A stretch of DNA of 62,870 nt from Desulfocapsa sp. (GCA_022712895.1 JAFLJS010000025.1:1-62870); one strand, 5' to 3'. Positions 17,743 through 27,109 are shown, counted from the stretch's first letter. Made by a program: numbers and translations. The notes: generated by a model from the letters alone, not told the origin.

Positions 17743-18570
17743 ATGAAAAGATACTGCCTCTTCCTCATTATCTTCCTTCTCTTTTTCCCTTTTCAGATTT
17801 CAGCCATTGAACGTTTTGAAATTATCACCACTGCGGAAATGAAGCAGATGCTGACTGACAGGAGCAGTGGCAACGCTGACTTTCTCCTGGTCAATGGACT
17901 GGACAGGATGATCTACAATCACGCTACAATCCCTGGCTCCATCAGCATCCCTCTCAGCTCCTTCCATGAATATTCAGAACAACTGGGGCTGGATCTGGAC
18001 AAGCTGATTATCCCCTACTGAATGGGGTACAGGTGAGTTATCGCCTATAAATTGGCAGTTGCCATTAAACAGACAGGACATACAAATATTACTATCTATA
18101 ACGGTGGGTTAAAAGACTGGATAAAAGCGGGCCACAAAGTTTCGTCTGTAGCCCCTCTTCCTAAAGTGAAAGTGCATTTTGTCAATGCTGATGAGTTACA
18201 GACAATACTGCAGGAAGCAGACCAGCGAAACTGCAAGGACAGAAAAAACAATCCTCTTGTAACCCTTATTGACTTCAGGATGTCCCCTACATTGCAGGCG
18301 AAGATGAGGGCAGACACCTACCAGATACAAACCACCTGTAACACCATCAAGGCCCAACTCGATGACTTTATCGACAACAGGGAACTTATTCAAAGTCTCC
18401 CCGATATGGGTCAAATCATTTCCATCAGCGAAACCGGGAACAGAGATCGGTTTCTTGTCCAATATTTATCACAATTTGGCAAAACCAATATCCGCGCATT
18501 GAAATACGGTATGCGTAGCTGGCTCAAAACGGGCTGTCCAATAGAAAGAAATTCTTCCCTAAACAATTAA
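17743..18570 (+). CDS. Exported tandem rhodanese, probable selenoprotein with two Sec (UGA) codons
   Basis: Read through two in-frame UGA codons (18019-18021 and 18034-18036), this gives one 275-residue protein: signal peptide (about 1-21), a rhodanese domain (about 25-130) and a second rhodanese-like domain (about 137-270). The active loop reads P-Y-U93-M-G-Y-R-U98-V-I-A-Y-K. It lines up with the C-N-G-x-x-C loop of many rhodaneses, so both UGA codons replace conserved cysteines and U93 is the catalytic position. After them the frame continues with typical rhodanese sequence (TNITIYNGGLKDWIKAGH). The second domain has Ser at its catalytic position (ISETGNRD) and is probably inactive. Hand-folded SECIS-like hairpins follow each UGA. 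The alternative, a gene broken by two stops, would have to hit exactly the two cysteine sites. A haem histidine kinase follows 5 bp later. Confidence 0.78.
18028..18049 (+). promoter_or_regulatory. Candidate bacterial SECIS hairpin for the first UGA (Sec93)
   Basis: Hand-folded hairpin: UA, a C/A mismatch, then AGGUGA paired with UCGCCU (one U-G pair), apical loop GUUA at 18037-18040. G is the first loop base, as required by the general bacterial SECIS model. It lies 15 bases after the first UGA, at the short end of the usual range. The second UGA sits in the 5' arm. Confidence 0.5.
18050..18066 (+). promoter_or_regulatory. Candidate bacterial SECIS hairpin for the second UGA (Sec98)
   Basis: Hand-folded hairpin: AA, a bulged U (18052), then UGGC paired with GCCA and UU, loop AGUU at 18057-18060. 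A bulged U below a 4-bp stem and GU in the loop resemble the E. coli fdhF SECIS bound by SelB. The loop G is 21 bases after the second UGA. It abuts the first hairpin, giving one hairpin per UGA. Confidence 0.52.
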
Positions 18571-18575
18571 TTGAC

Positions 18576-20909
18576 ATGCTGGCCAGCCTACGTGCAAAAC
18601 TTCGGCTGATGCTGATCCTTCTCAGCTGCATCATTCCATTGATGCTTCTGAACTATTACATGAATCAGGCAGCCGCCAAACTGGACAACACCCGCTCAAC
18701 TATTGGTCAGGCAAATAAGCTCTTCACTGACAATTTGGCGGGAGAACTTTCTGCAATCGCAAATACTGACAAATTCCCCCAACTTAAAGAAAACTACCAG
18801 ACACTCTACAACAGCTGCACGCAATGCCACGATCAAAACCCAGGTGACGCTATCATGGCAAGAAGCTCACTCCTGAAACAACTTCAACAAAACCAACTGA
18901 GTGATGTTTTGCTCAGGCAGGCACTCAATGCAAACCTGGATCAACTCTCTGGCGGTGTCAAATACATCCATGAACACCATATTGCCACACTTAAAAATAT
19001 TCTTTCCAGAAACCAGATAATAGAAGATGCATACTCTGGTGACTTCTCCGAGGGAAAACAATCCGGTATCTCTGCTTCGGAACTCGACATTATCCAGGAG
19101 ACTGTAACTATTCAAAATATCCTTGCTGATATCATTCGCAATTTTTACGTTCTCAAAGACAGCAAGACCCCCTTTGCCTTACAAACTGCTTTTTCCCACA
19201 ATATACAACAATTTTACACGGCTATTAATGCCTTCGAATCCTACTCTCTGGATGCACAGGACGGACTGCTGGCGGAAGAACTCCTTGGCTTAGGTGAAAC
19301 GTTTGAAGGCTCTTTTGAAAAACTTCTTCATTCAGAAGATGTGGAAAGAAAATTATTCCGGCAACTAGAAAATAACCAGCAGACAATCACCCGTACTTTC
19401 TCCCAGGTCAACATGCTCATAAAGAACAAACATGACCGACTGAAAAGCTTCCTCCACTTTATTGCTTACGCATCTTTTGTCTGTATCACTCTGCTCATCT
19501 TTTTCATTATCAAAAAGGGCAAAATTATCATTAAAACCATCAACCAACTTGTAGATGGAACTGCCAAAATCAAAAAGAATTACAAGTACCGTATTAAAGA
19601 TAATACTGATTCGGAGGAGGAATTCAGACTTTTATCCAGAGCGTTAAACAGCATGGCAAAAAATCTGGATGAGAGAATACAGACACTCAACAAGGAAGTT
19701 GAGTTACGGATGGAGGCTGAACAGAAGAAGGCAGAGACCGAAATCAACCTGCAACGGGCCGAACAGATGAGCGCCATCGGTACTCTGGCAGGAGGAATTG
19801 CACACGACTTCAACAACCTTCTCACGGCAATTCTGGGCAACATCAATATCGCCACCTATTGCCTGTCTCCAGAGCACACTATTTACAACAATCTGGTGGA
19901 TGCGGAAAAAGCATCCAAACGAGCACACAAACTCACAAAACAGCTACTCACCTTCTCAAAAGGTGGAGGACCAGTAAAAGAAACCGCGCCCATAAGTGAG
20001 GTGATCCGTGAATCTGCTTTTTTTATCCTTCATGGCTCCAATGTAGATTGTAAAATTGATATCCCCGATGATCTGTGGTTGGTTGCCATAGACAAGGGAC
20101 AGATCGGGCAGGTTATACAAAATCTGACACTGAACGCTGACCATGCCATGCCAGATGGTGGCCTCATCCTCATCCGATGTAGAAACTACACAGAAGAGGA
20201 AGATTCCCCAACCCTCAAGGCAGGAAAATATGTTCAGGTAACAGTTCAGGATCAGGGAAAGGGAATAAGGAAGGAAGATCTGGCAAAAATTTTCGACCCT
20301 TATTTCACTACCAAAGAAAAGGGAAATACCAAAGGAAGTGGCCTGGGACTGGCTATTGTCCATTCAATCATTAACAGGCATGGCGGACATATTGGCGTTG
20401 AGACAGGCGAAAGAGTTGGCACCATCTTCACCTTTTTCCTACCTGCTTCTCCAAATATGGAAGAGAAACGACAGGAAATCAATGGGGACATTATTTTTGG
20501 AAAAGGAAAAATTCTGGTCATGGATGACGAATCCATGATTCTGGAGATGATGAAACACTCTTTGCCATCCCTTGGCTACACGGTAGAAACTGCAGACAGT
20601 GGTGAACAGGTCCTATTAATGTACGAAAAAGCGGAAAAGCGTAACGACCCGTTTTCACTAGTCATAATGGATCTCACCATTCCAGGTGGTATGGGAGGTA
20701 AAGAAACCGCAGAAAAACTACTGGCAAAATACCCAAATGCAAACCTTCTTGTCAGCAGTGGTTATGCTGAAGATCCAATACTGGTGGACCCTGAAGTATA
20801 TGGTTTTAAAGCTGCCTTGAAAAAGCCCTACGAATTGAGAGACCTATCCCACTTATTGTCGAAACTGATAGAAAAGCCCTCATCGTCCGCCAACCAAGCA
20901 AATGATTGA
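18576..20909 (+). CDS. Hybrid sensor histidine kinase with periplasmic haem-c motif
   Basis: A 777-residue protein. It has an N-terminal membrane helix (about 8-26), a roughly 260-residue periplasmic region with haem-c motif C81-T-Q-C84-H85, a second helix (about 292-314), a HAMP-like linker, a histidine kinase core with phospho-acceptor H410 (GGIAHDFNN), N-box (QNLTLNADHAM) and G-boxes (DQGKGI, GSGLGLAI), and a C-terminal receiver domain with D699 (VIMDLTIPG). It probably senses redox state or a haem ligand in the periplasm and passes phosphate through its receiver to a partner not visible here. Its start is 5 bases after the double-UGA rhodanese, so the two are almost surely co-transcribed and may share one signalling task. 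Confidence 0.9.
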   Translation: MLASLRAKLRLMLILLSCIIPLMLLNYYMNQAAAKLDNTRSTIGQANKLFTDNLAGELSAIANTDKFPQLKENYQTLYNSCTQCHDQNPGDAIMARSSLLKQLQQNQLSDVLLRQALNANLDQLSGGVKYIHEHHIATLKNILSRNQIIEDAYSGDFSEGKQSGISASELDIIQETVTIQNILADIIRNFYVLKDSKTPFALQTAFSHNIQQFYTAINAFESYSLDAQDGLLAEELLGLGETFEGSFEKLLHSEDVERKLFRQLENNQQTITRTFSQVNMLIKNKHDRLKSFLHFIAYASFVCITLLIFFIIKKGKIIIKTINQLVDGTAKIKKNYKYRIKDNTDSEEEFRLLSRALNSMAKNLDERIQTLNKEVELRMEAEQKKAETEINLQRAEQMSAIGTLAGGIAHDFNNLLTAILGNINIATYCLSPEHTIYNNLVDAEKASKRAHKLTKQLLTFSKGGGPVKETAPISEVIRESAFFILHGSNVDCKIDIPDDLWLVAIDKGQIGQVIQNLTLNADHAMPDGGLILIRCRNYTEEEDSPTLKAGKYVQVTVQDQGKGIRKEDLAKIFDPYFTTKEKGNTKGSGLGLAIVHSIINRHGGHIGVETGERVGTIFTFFLPASPNMEEKRQEINGDIIFGKGKILVMDDESMILEMMKHSLPSLGYTVETADSGEQVLLMYEKAEKRNDPFSLVIMDLTIPGGMGGKETAEKLLAKYPNANLLVSSGYAEDPILVDPEVYGFKAALKKPYELRDLSHLLSKLIEKPSSSANQAND

Positions 20910-21135
20910 CGTCAGTAAAATGTGACAGAATTTATTTGTTCATACGCTGAACCATACTGGCAATGGTCAGAGTTGTTATAACATACCAGCATATTACGTA
21001 TACTATCCATGCATTCCTCTTCAGACCACATGTCACTCAAACCTGTTCTCCCTCCGCTTTCAAATAATCCCCAAAACAATTCACCTTTTCACATTGTAAC
21101 ATTCTCTCCATATGCTACCTTGATGGGTCGAACAG

Positions 21136-22920
21136 ATGACAAAAAACAAATCACATAGTCGACAACCCGGACGCGAAATCGTTTCCAGCCTACTCTGGCC
21201 TATTTTCCACAAGCATAGAAGACGTTTGTTTGTTGGTGTACTGGCTCTAGTGGGAGTAGATTTCCTTCAGCTCTGTATTCCAAGAATTCTAAAGGATGGT
21301 GTGGATTCTCTTGCCACTGGCACAGCACAACAAGACCACCTGCTCTTTCTTGCTCTCCTGATCTGTACCATCGGTATATTGGCGACAATTCTCCGCTTCT
21401 GCTGGCGACAGCTGATTATCGGTTTTTCCAGATATCTTGAACGGGATATCAGAAAGAAAATTTTCAACCATGTGATGCTGATGGATGGATCATTCTTCTC
21501 AAAATATTCCACCGGCTCCATCATGGCACACACCTCCAATGACCTTGCAGCTGTGCAGATGGCCTGTGGAATGGGACTGGTTGCGGGACTGGATGCCCTA
21601 GTGATGTCGACTGCTGCCATTGGTTTTATGTTTTCGATTAATGTAAAACTCACTTTACTGGCCCTCGCTCCCATGCCCTTTCTGGCCATTACCACCCGCA
21701 TTCTCTCAGGACGTCTACATAAACGTTTCGATCTGGTACAAGAGCAATTTTCCACCATGACAGAGTTTGTGAGATCATCCATTTCAGCAATCCGCTTGCT
21801 GAAAGCCTACACCCTTGAAAAATCGCAGACCGAACGTTTTGCAGGTATCGGTCAGGAATATGTGCAATCCTCAATTCGGGTGGCTATTATTCAAGGTCTG
21901 CTCTTTCCTGTGGCCACACTGGTTGGTAGTATTGGTATGTTACTGGTGCTCTATTACGGTGGGCAATTGGTGATGAAAGAGATTATCAGCATGGGAGACT
22001 TTGTGGCCTTTGTCACCTATCTTTATATGCTGATCTGGCCTATTATGGCCGTTGGCTGGGTTGCGAATCTTTCCCAAAGAGGACTTACTTCACTGCGACG
22101 GATAGCTACGTTACTTGGTGTCAAATCCCAGATCCCCAGAGGTTTGGTTCAATGTGATCCAGACTTGCAGACATTCGAATGTAAAAATCTGAATTTTACC
22201 TATCCTGGATCAAAGCGACCTGTCTTAACTGAGATCAGCCTCCGTATTCGTCCGGGAATATTAGGGCTCTGCGGCCCTACTGGCTGTGGCAAAACAAGTC
22301 TCTGTCAAATACTGGCCCGTATGTTTCCTGTTGCGGACAACACTCTTCTTGCGGGCAGTAAAGATGTCAACCAGCTAAACCCTGAATCGATACAGCAAAA
22401 CATCAGCTATGTGAGTCAGGAACCTCTATTATTTTCAAGTACCATTGCCGAAAACATTGCTTTTGGTGTACCCGATGCCACCAGGGAAGAAATCGTTGCT
22501 GCTGCAAAAGCGGCAGCCATTCATGATGAAATAATGCATCTTACTGATGGGTATGACAGCTCCATCGGAGAAAAAGGAGTTAATCTCTCCGGTGGGCAAC
22601 GCCAGCGAATCGCCTTTGCCAGAGCCCTTGCCTGCGACCGGCCCATCATGATCATTGACGATGCCCTTGCTGCAGTGGACACTGTCACTGAACAGAAAAT
22701 CCTTGAGAATGTCCTGCCCCTTCTCCGTAATAAAACGGTGATATGGGTCAGCCAACGTATCAAACAGCTCTCCAAAGTCGACAGACTGCTTGTCCTTGAA
22801 GAGGGCAAAATCAGTAGCCTTGGAAGCTACCAGGAATTGTGCCAGACCGATGCCTTCCTACGCGAGATCCATCACCGACAGAGCCTAGTCAACGATGTGG
22901 GAGGCAACTTAAATGCGTAA
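21136..22920 (+). CDS. Heterodimeric ABC exporter subunit with degenerate ATP site
   Basis: A 594-residue fused exporter half: six membrane helices (about 20-310) and an ATPase domain. Walker A is GPTGCGKTS and the signature LSGGQRQR is canonical. Walker B ends IIDDA, with Asp instead of the catalytic Glu, and the switch histidine is Gln (WVSQRIKQL). This is the pattern of the subunit contributing the non-hydrolysing site in heterodimers of the TM287/288, BmrCD and MdlAB type. It overlaps the next gene by 8 bases, which encodes the complementary half. The exported substrate is unknown. Confidence 0.9.
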   Translation: MTKNKSHSRQPGREIVSSLLWPIFHKHRRRLFVGVLALVGVDFLQLCIPRILKDGVDSLATGTAQQDHLLFLALLICTIGILATILRFCWRQLIIGFSRYLERDIRKKIFNHVMLMDGSFFSKYSTGSIMAHTSNDLAAVQMACGMGLVAGLDALVMSTAAIGFMFSINVKLTLLALAPMPFLAITTRILSGRLHKRFDLVQEQFSTMTEFVRSSISAIRLLKAYTLEKSQTERFAGIGQEYVQSSIRVAIIQGLLFPVATLVGSIGMLLVLYYGGQLVMKEIISMGDFVAFVTYLYMLIWPIMAVGWVANLSQRGLTSLRRIATLLGVKSQIPRGLVQCDPDLQTFECKNLNFTYPGSKRPVLTEISLRIRPGILGLCGPTGCGKTSLCQILARMFPVADNTLLAGSKDVNQLNPESIQQNISYVSQEPLLFSSTIAENIAFGVPDATREEIVAAAKAAAIHDEIMHLTDGYDSSIGEKGVNLSGGQRQRIAFARALACDRPIMIIDDALAAVDTVTEQKILENVLPLLRNKTVIWVSQRIKQLSKVDRLLVLEEGKISSLGSYQELCQTDAFLREIHHRQSLVNDVGGNLNA

Positions 22921-24700
22921 CTTCGGATATTTTGAAGAGGGGCACAGAGCCACCATACCGGAACGCACGTTATGGTTACGCAGCATCAAGCTATTAAAAC
23001 CCTTCAGGCTGCCATTTTTTGGCGCTGTCCTGCTTTCTCTTCTTGTAACTGGCAGTGGCCTTGCTCTGCCTTGGCTGATGCAGCAGGGCATTGATCTCTA
23101 TATCACTGACACCAGTAGCTCTTTCGATGTACGCATGGCAGGCCTTGGTAGAATCGTTGCCTGGTATGGCACCTTTATCAGCCTTAATTTTATTGCCGCA
23201 TTTACCCAGGTACTACTCCTTGAATGGATTGGCCAATCTGTCATGCACAATCTCAGGCAGAAATTATTTTCCCATCTACTGTTCCTGAATCTTGAATTCT
23301 TCACAAAACAACCTGTGGGCAGACTTGTCACCCGTATCACCAATGACATTCAGAACATGCATGAGATGTTTACCTCTATTATGGTTACTCTTTTTAACGA
23401 TCTGTTAAAGATGACCTGCATTATTGTTCTACTCATTGTACTCAACCCAAAACTGGGATTGCTGCTCTGTATTTTTGTTCCCCTGGCAGCAATGATCACC
23501 TATTTCTTCTCAAAACTCGCCAGAAATCATTTTCGAAGTATCCGCAAACAACTTGCCAAACTGAACAGCTTTATACAAGAAACGGTCTCCGGAATCTATC
23601 TGGTGCAGATCTTTGGCCAGAGGCAGAAACTGGAAAAGGATTTTGCCTCTTTAAGTGACAGTTATCTTGACAAAACACTACGTCAGATCAAACTGTTCGG
23701 CACTTTTATGCCACTCACCGAGCTTATGGGTTCGCTAGCCACAGCCCTTATCCTCTGGTATGGTGGCGGAGAGATTATTCAGCAGCACCTGACCCTGGGA
23801 GAACTGGTTGCCTTTCTCTCGTATATGCGCCTCTTTTTTCAACCACTGCGCGAACTCTCACAAAAATATTCCATTGTTCAATCTGCCCTGGCCTCTGCAG
23901 AACGTATTTTCCACCTGCTGGATACCAAATCAATTGAAATTGATGAACAACTTGACCAAAAACGGAAGCATTCTTTACGAGGAGATCTCTGTTTTAAAAA
24001 TGTCTCTTTTTCCTACGAAAAGAATCAACCGGTTTTACAAAATATCTCCTTCACCATTCGGGAGGGAGAGACAGTCGCCATCGTTGGCCCCACCGGAAGC
24101 GGTAAATCGACACTTATAAATTTACTTTTCAAATTTTACCAGCCAGATACGGGGTCAATCAGCCTTGGCGGACATTCCCTACAGCACATCAACACCAATG
24201 AACTCAGGCAGGAAATTGCTGTTGTTATGCAGGAAATGCTAATTTTACAAGACAGCCTGCTCAACAACATCAGGCTGGACACAGGAAAGAGTGAACGGGA
24301 GATTGAAAAACTGATACGCCAGGCTCAACTGAGTGGCTTCCTGGAAAAACTTCCAGACGGCTTACACACAATCATCGGGGAAGGAGGCAGATCCATGTCC
24401 ACCGGCGAGAAACAGCTGCTGGCTATCTGTCGGGTTCTCTGCCGTGATCCGTCCCTGTTGGTTCTTGACGAAGCCAGTTCTGCCATTGATTCAAGAACTG
24501 AAGAGTTACTGGAGCAGACCCTTGAGACATGCTTTCAGAGGAAAACCGTGCTGATTATTGCCCATCGTCTTTCGACTGTTCAGCGTGCGGATCGTATTGT
24601 TGTTCTCGACAAGGGGAAAATATGCGAACAGGGAAGCCATGCAGAACTGCTGGCAAAGGACGGCCTCTACAGTAAATTGCTGACCCTTGATTTTGGCTGA
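22913..24700 (+). CDS. Heterodimeric ABC exporter subunit with catalytic ATP site
   Basis: A 595-residue fused exporter half. Its ATPase domain has Walker A GPTGSGKST, a normal Walker B with catalytic glutamate (LLVLDEASSAID) and the switch histidine (IAHRLST). Its signature is unusual: MSTGEKQLLA instead of LSGGQ. Together with the Glu-to-Asp and His-to-Gln changes in the partner, this gives one competent site (this Walker A/B with the partner's LSGGQ) and one impaired site, as in asymmetric exporters. The membrane domain holds about six helices (residues 30-310). Confidence 0.9.
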   Translation: MRNFGYFEEGHRATIPERTLWLRSIKLLKPFRLPFFGAVLLSLLVTGSGLALPWLMQQGIDLYITDTSSSFDVRMAGLGRIVAWYGTFISLNFIAAFTQVLLLEWIGQSVMHNLRQKLFSHLLFLNLEFFTKQPVGRLVTRITNDIQNMHEMFTSIMVTLFNDLLKMTCIIVLLIVLNPKLGLLLCIFVPLAAMITYFFSKLARNHFRSIRKQLAKLNSFIQETVSGIYLVQIFGQRQKLEKDFASLSDSYLDKTLRQIKLFGTFMPLTELMGSLATALILWYGGGEIIQQHLTLGELVAFLSYMRLFFQPLRELSQKYSIVQSALASAERIFHLLDTKSIEIDEQLDQKRKHSLRGDLCFKNVSFSYEKNQPVLQNISFTIREGETVAIVGPTGSGKSTLINLLFKFYQPDTGSISLGGHSLQHINTNELRQEIAVVMQEMLILQDSLLNNIRLDTGKSEREIEKLIRQAQLSGFLEKLPDGLHTIIGEGGRSMSTGEKQLLAICRVLCRDPSLLVLDEASSAIDSRTEELLEQTLETCFQRKTVLIIAHRLSTVQRADRIVVLDKGKICEQGSHAELLAKDGLYSKLLTLDFG

Positions 24701-24774
24701 TTTGCGAGGTACCAACACCGGCGATGAACGGTAAGCCGACACTCAGGATAGTCCCCCTTGAAAGGCGTTAGACA

Positions 24775-25221
24775 CTAAACTGCTTTTGCTAGAATCCTGT
24801 CCAGATTATTGGCAAATGCGGCCCGATCATTTGGCCGTAACGGTGCCGGACCACCGGTATCAACCCCGCTGCCCCGTAATGAATCCATAAAATCTCTCAT
24901 ACTGAGACGTGACCGGATATCATCCTCCGTGTAGAGTTCCCCCCTAGGATTGAGGGCAAGTCCACCCTTGGCAATTACTTCCGCAGCCAGTGGAATATCT
25001 GCGGTGACAACAAGGTCACCAGGGGCCAGTCTTTTCACGATTTCTTTATCAGCAACATCCATCCCCCCCCCAACCCGCACAAAATGAATATGTGGAGAAG
25101 AGGGGATGCGTAATGGCTGATTGGCAACAAGTGTAAGCGTAAGCCCTGTTCGTTCTGCCGCCTTGAACAAAATTTCTTTAATCACAGCAGGACAAGCATC
25201 TGCGTCTACCCAGATTTTCAT
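24775..25221 (-). CDS. YaiI/YqxD family protein (UPF0178, DUF188)
   Basis: A 148-residue protein with the family opening [18 protein letters not shown] and later [20 protein letters not shown] and [17 protein letters not shown]. The acidic residues resemble a PIN-like nuclease fold, but no activity is established for the family. It converges on the ABC exporter genes. Length is normal. Confidence 0.9.
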   Translation of the reverse strand: MKIWVDADACPAVIKEILFKAAERTGLTLTLVANQPLRIPSSPHIHFVRVGGGMDVADKEIVKRLAPGDLVVTADIPLAAEVIAKGGLALNPRGELYTEDDIRSRLSMRDFMDSLRGSGVDTGGPAPLRPNDRAAFANNLDRILAKAV

Positions 25222-25357
25222 TCTATTCCTTCAGTTTATATCAATGGACACGTAACCATTGGCCGATTACTATTCATCTCGTATTCTTCTGTAGTAAAAT
25301 AGCAACTAGCACAACTAAACACTAGCAATAATAACCCGAAGACAGATTGAGAGAGAT

Positions 25358-25615
25358 ATGGCCAACGACAAGGCAGTCCCCACCAGAAAAAAATCGCAAG
25401 CCAACAATCCACTGCACGGGATCAGCCTGAAAATGATTATGGAACGTCTCGTTGAACACTACGGCTGGCCAAAACTTGGTCAAAAAGTCCCTCTAAAATG
25501 TTTTACCAACAACCCAACCATCAACTCCAGTCTTAAACTCCTGCGCAGGACTCCTTGGGCCAGAAAGAAAGTGGAAAGCCTCTACCTGAGAACCTGGTTT
25601 AACAGTACGAATTGA
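25358..25615 (+). CDS. VF530-family small DNA-binding protein (DUF2132)
   Basis: An 85-residue basic protein whose core (NPLHGISLKMIMERLVEHYG, then W-x-x-LGQKVPLKCFTNNPTI, then LKLLRRTPWARKKVESLYL) matches the VF530 family. A solved structure in that family suggested DNA binding. Preceded by GAGAGAT near the ATG. It stands alone, divergent from the YaiI-type gene. Its cellular role is unknown. Confidence 0.88.
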   Translation: MANDKAVPTRKKSQANNPLHGISLKMIMERLVEHYGWPKLGQKVPLKCFTNNPTINSSLKLLRRTPWARKKVESLYLRTWFNSTN

Positions 25616-25698
25616 CTGAATATAGGCACTGAGCTACGTTAGCAAACAAAGACAACTTACAAAACGACTCTGACAAGCAAAGACCAAGGGAACAAAAA

Positions 25699-26550
25699 AT
25701 GCACCAGCATGGATATATCGGCAGAAAAATGCGGATTCCGAAACTTAAAAAGAAGCCAGCAATTATTATTGCTGCATTTGGGACCTCAAGCCGGGCAGAG
25801 TTGCCCCTCGCGCTCTTTCAGACGGCTGTGGAAAAACAGTTCCCGGGGTATGAAATATTCTGGGCCTACACCTCAGAAATTATCTGCCGTAAATTAGCAC
25901 TGCCCACCGTAAAAGAGATGCTGGCGAAAGTTGAAGCAGCCGGATTCCGCAGGGTGGTAGTTCAGCCCCTCCACGTCTTTCCCGGTACTGAATACCAGCA
26001 ATTGGCTGAGACATGCGAATATTTTCCTGGATTACGGGTAGTGTTAAGCGAAACACTCTTTCATCGCTGGGATTTTGTAAAAAACTGTCTGGCAGTAATT
26101 GAAAAAGAATTTCTGACAGCCGATCAGGGGCTCAACATCCTGGCACTCCACGGGACGCCAATCACTGCAGACCCTGTGAATATTGTCTACCTGGGACTTG
26201 AAAAACTTGTGACTGACCGTTATCTCAATGTGCTGGCCGTCTCCATTGAAGGAATACCGGATCATGAAGCAGTAATGGCAAAAATAGAACGGGATAAGCT
26301 TGCGGACAAATACAAAACCGCCCGTATTATCCCTGTTATGTATTTTGCTGGAATGCACGCAGAAAAAGATCTTATGGGAACAGAAAACAGCTGGCGCACA
26401 AAACTTGAAAAAATAGGATTTACAGTTGATTGCCCCATGATAGAGCAGGAAGGAAAAGATTTCTACAAAGGGCTTGCCTACTACCCAGAATTAATATCCT
26501 TTTTTATGGATCGCTTGCAACGCAGCTTGCAACTGGCGGATCTGTATTAA
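25699..26550 (+). CDS. cbiK: Sirohydrochlorin cobaltochelatase CbiK
   Basis: A 283-residue class-II chelatase that inserts Co2+ (or Fe2+) into sirohydrochlorin for anaerobic cobalamin or sirohaem synthesis. The family opening PAIIIAAFGTSSRAELPLAL is followed by histidines at expected active-site places: VQPLHVFPGTEY, ILALHGTPI and MYFAGMHAEKDLMG. No signal peptide is present, so this is the cytoplasmic form rather than the periplasmic haem-binding CbiK of some Desulfovibrio. The ATG has AAGGGA upstream and the stop lies 7 bases from the convergent DtxR-family gene. Confidence 0.92.
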   Translation: MHQHGYIGRKMRIPKLKKKPAIIIAAFGTSSRAELPLALFQTAVEKQFPGYEIFWAYTSEIICRKLALPTVKEMLAKVEAAGFRRVVVQPLHVFPGTEYQQLAETCEYFPGLRVVLSETLFHRWDFVKNCLAVIEKEFLTADQGLNILALHGTPITADPVNIVYLGLEKLVTDRYLNVLAVSIEGIPDHEAVMAKIERDKLADKYKTARIIPVMYFAGMHAEKDLMGTENSWRTKLEKIGFTVDCPMIEQEGKDFYKGLAYYPELISFFMDRLQRSLQLADLY

Positions 26551-26557
26551 TTAGAAG

Positions 26558-27055
26558 CTACTTTTTGATATCTGCTGGCCCCAGGGAACAGGCACCACAC
26601 TCTTCATCCGCGCAACCATGTTTGCAGAAATAGCCAAAGCCCGACTCCCAGGTAATTCCACCCTTTGGACATTTTTCTACATATTCAGCATATTTTACAA
26701 AACGTTCAATAATTGATTTGGGTACGGAATGTTCCATCTTACAGGCAGCGTCATCCGCCTCTTTTTTATCAACACCCAACACGTGTACAAGAAAATGTTC
26801 CAGGGCCGTATGCCTGCTTACAATATCCTCTGCTGCCAGCCGACCATTATCCGTCAGGGTTATCAAATCATAGGGAGCGTAGTTAACCAAACCCAATTTC
26901 CCAAGGATTCTCAGGGCTCCAGTGACTGAAGAGGCACGGACATCCAGATAAATTGAAATATCCTTGGCACGGGCAGCCATCTTTTCAGCCGAGATATGGT
27001 AAATGGCTTCCAGATAATCTTCCTGGCTTGCCGTTAGATTTTTTAATTCTTTCAT
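26558..27055 (-). CDS. DtxR/MntR-family metal-dependent repressor with Cys-rich tail
   Basis: A 165-residue regulator. The N-terminal winged helix (TASQEDYLEAIYHISAEKMA, ARAKDISIYLDVRASSVTGA) and the dimerisation domain with metal-ligand-type residues (DIVSRHTALEHFL, CKMEHSVP) are typical of iron- or manganese-responsive DtxR proteins. The C-terminal 35 residues hold six cysteines (CPKGG, then CKHGCADEECGAC), which may bind metal or a cluster. It is transcribed from a promoter block shared with the ChrB-type operon. Convergent with cbiK. Confidence 0.88.
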   Translation of the reverse strand: MKELKNLTASQEDYLEAIYHISAEKMAARAKDISIYLDVRASSVTGALRILGKLGLVNYAPYDLITLTDNGRLAAEDIVSRHTALEHFLVHVLGVDKKEADDAACKMEHSVPKSIIERFVKYAEYVEKCPKGGITWESGFGYFCKHGCADEECGACSLGPADIKK

Positions 27056-27109
27056 AAATACTCCCTACTTGAACAAGAGAAACCAAATCCTCTAGCACCG
27101 ATGGTGAAC

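Noticed and set aside
17743-18570. Rhodanese gene as an ordinary pseudogene with two nonsense mutations
   Set aside because: Both interruptions are UGA, both fall on cysteine positions of the conserved loop, no other frame damage is seen, and hairpins suited to Sec insertion follow. Decay remains possible but is less likely.
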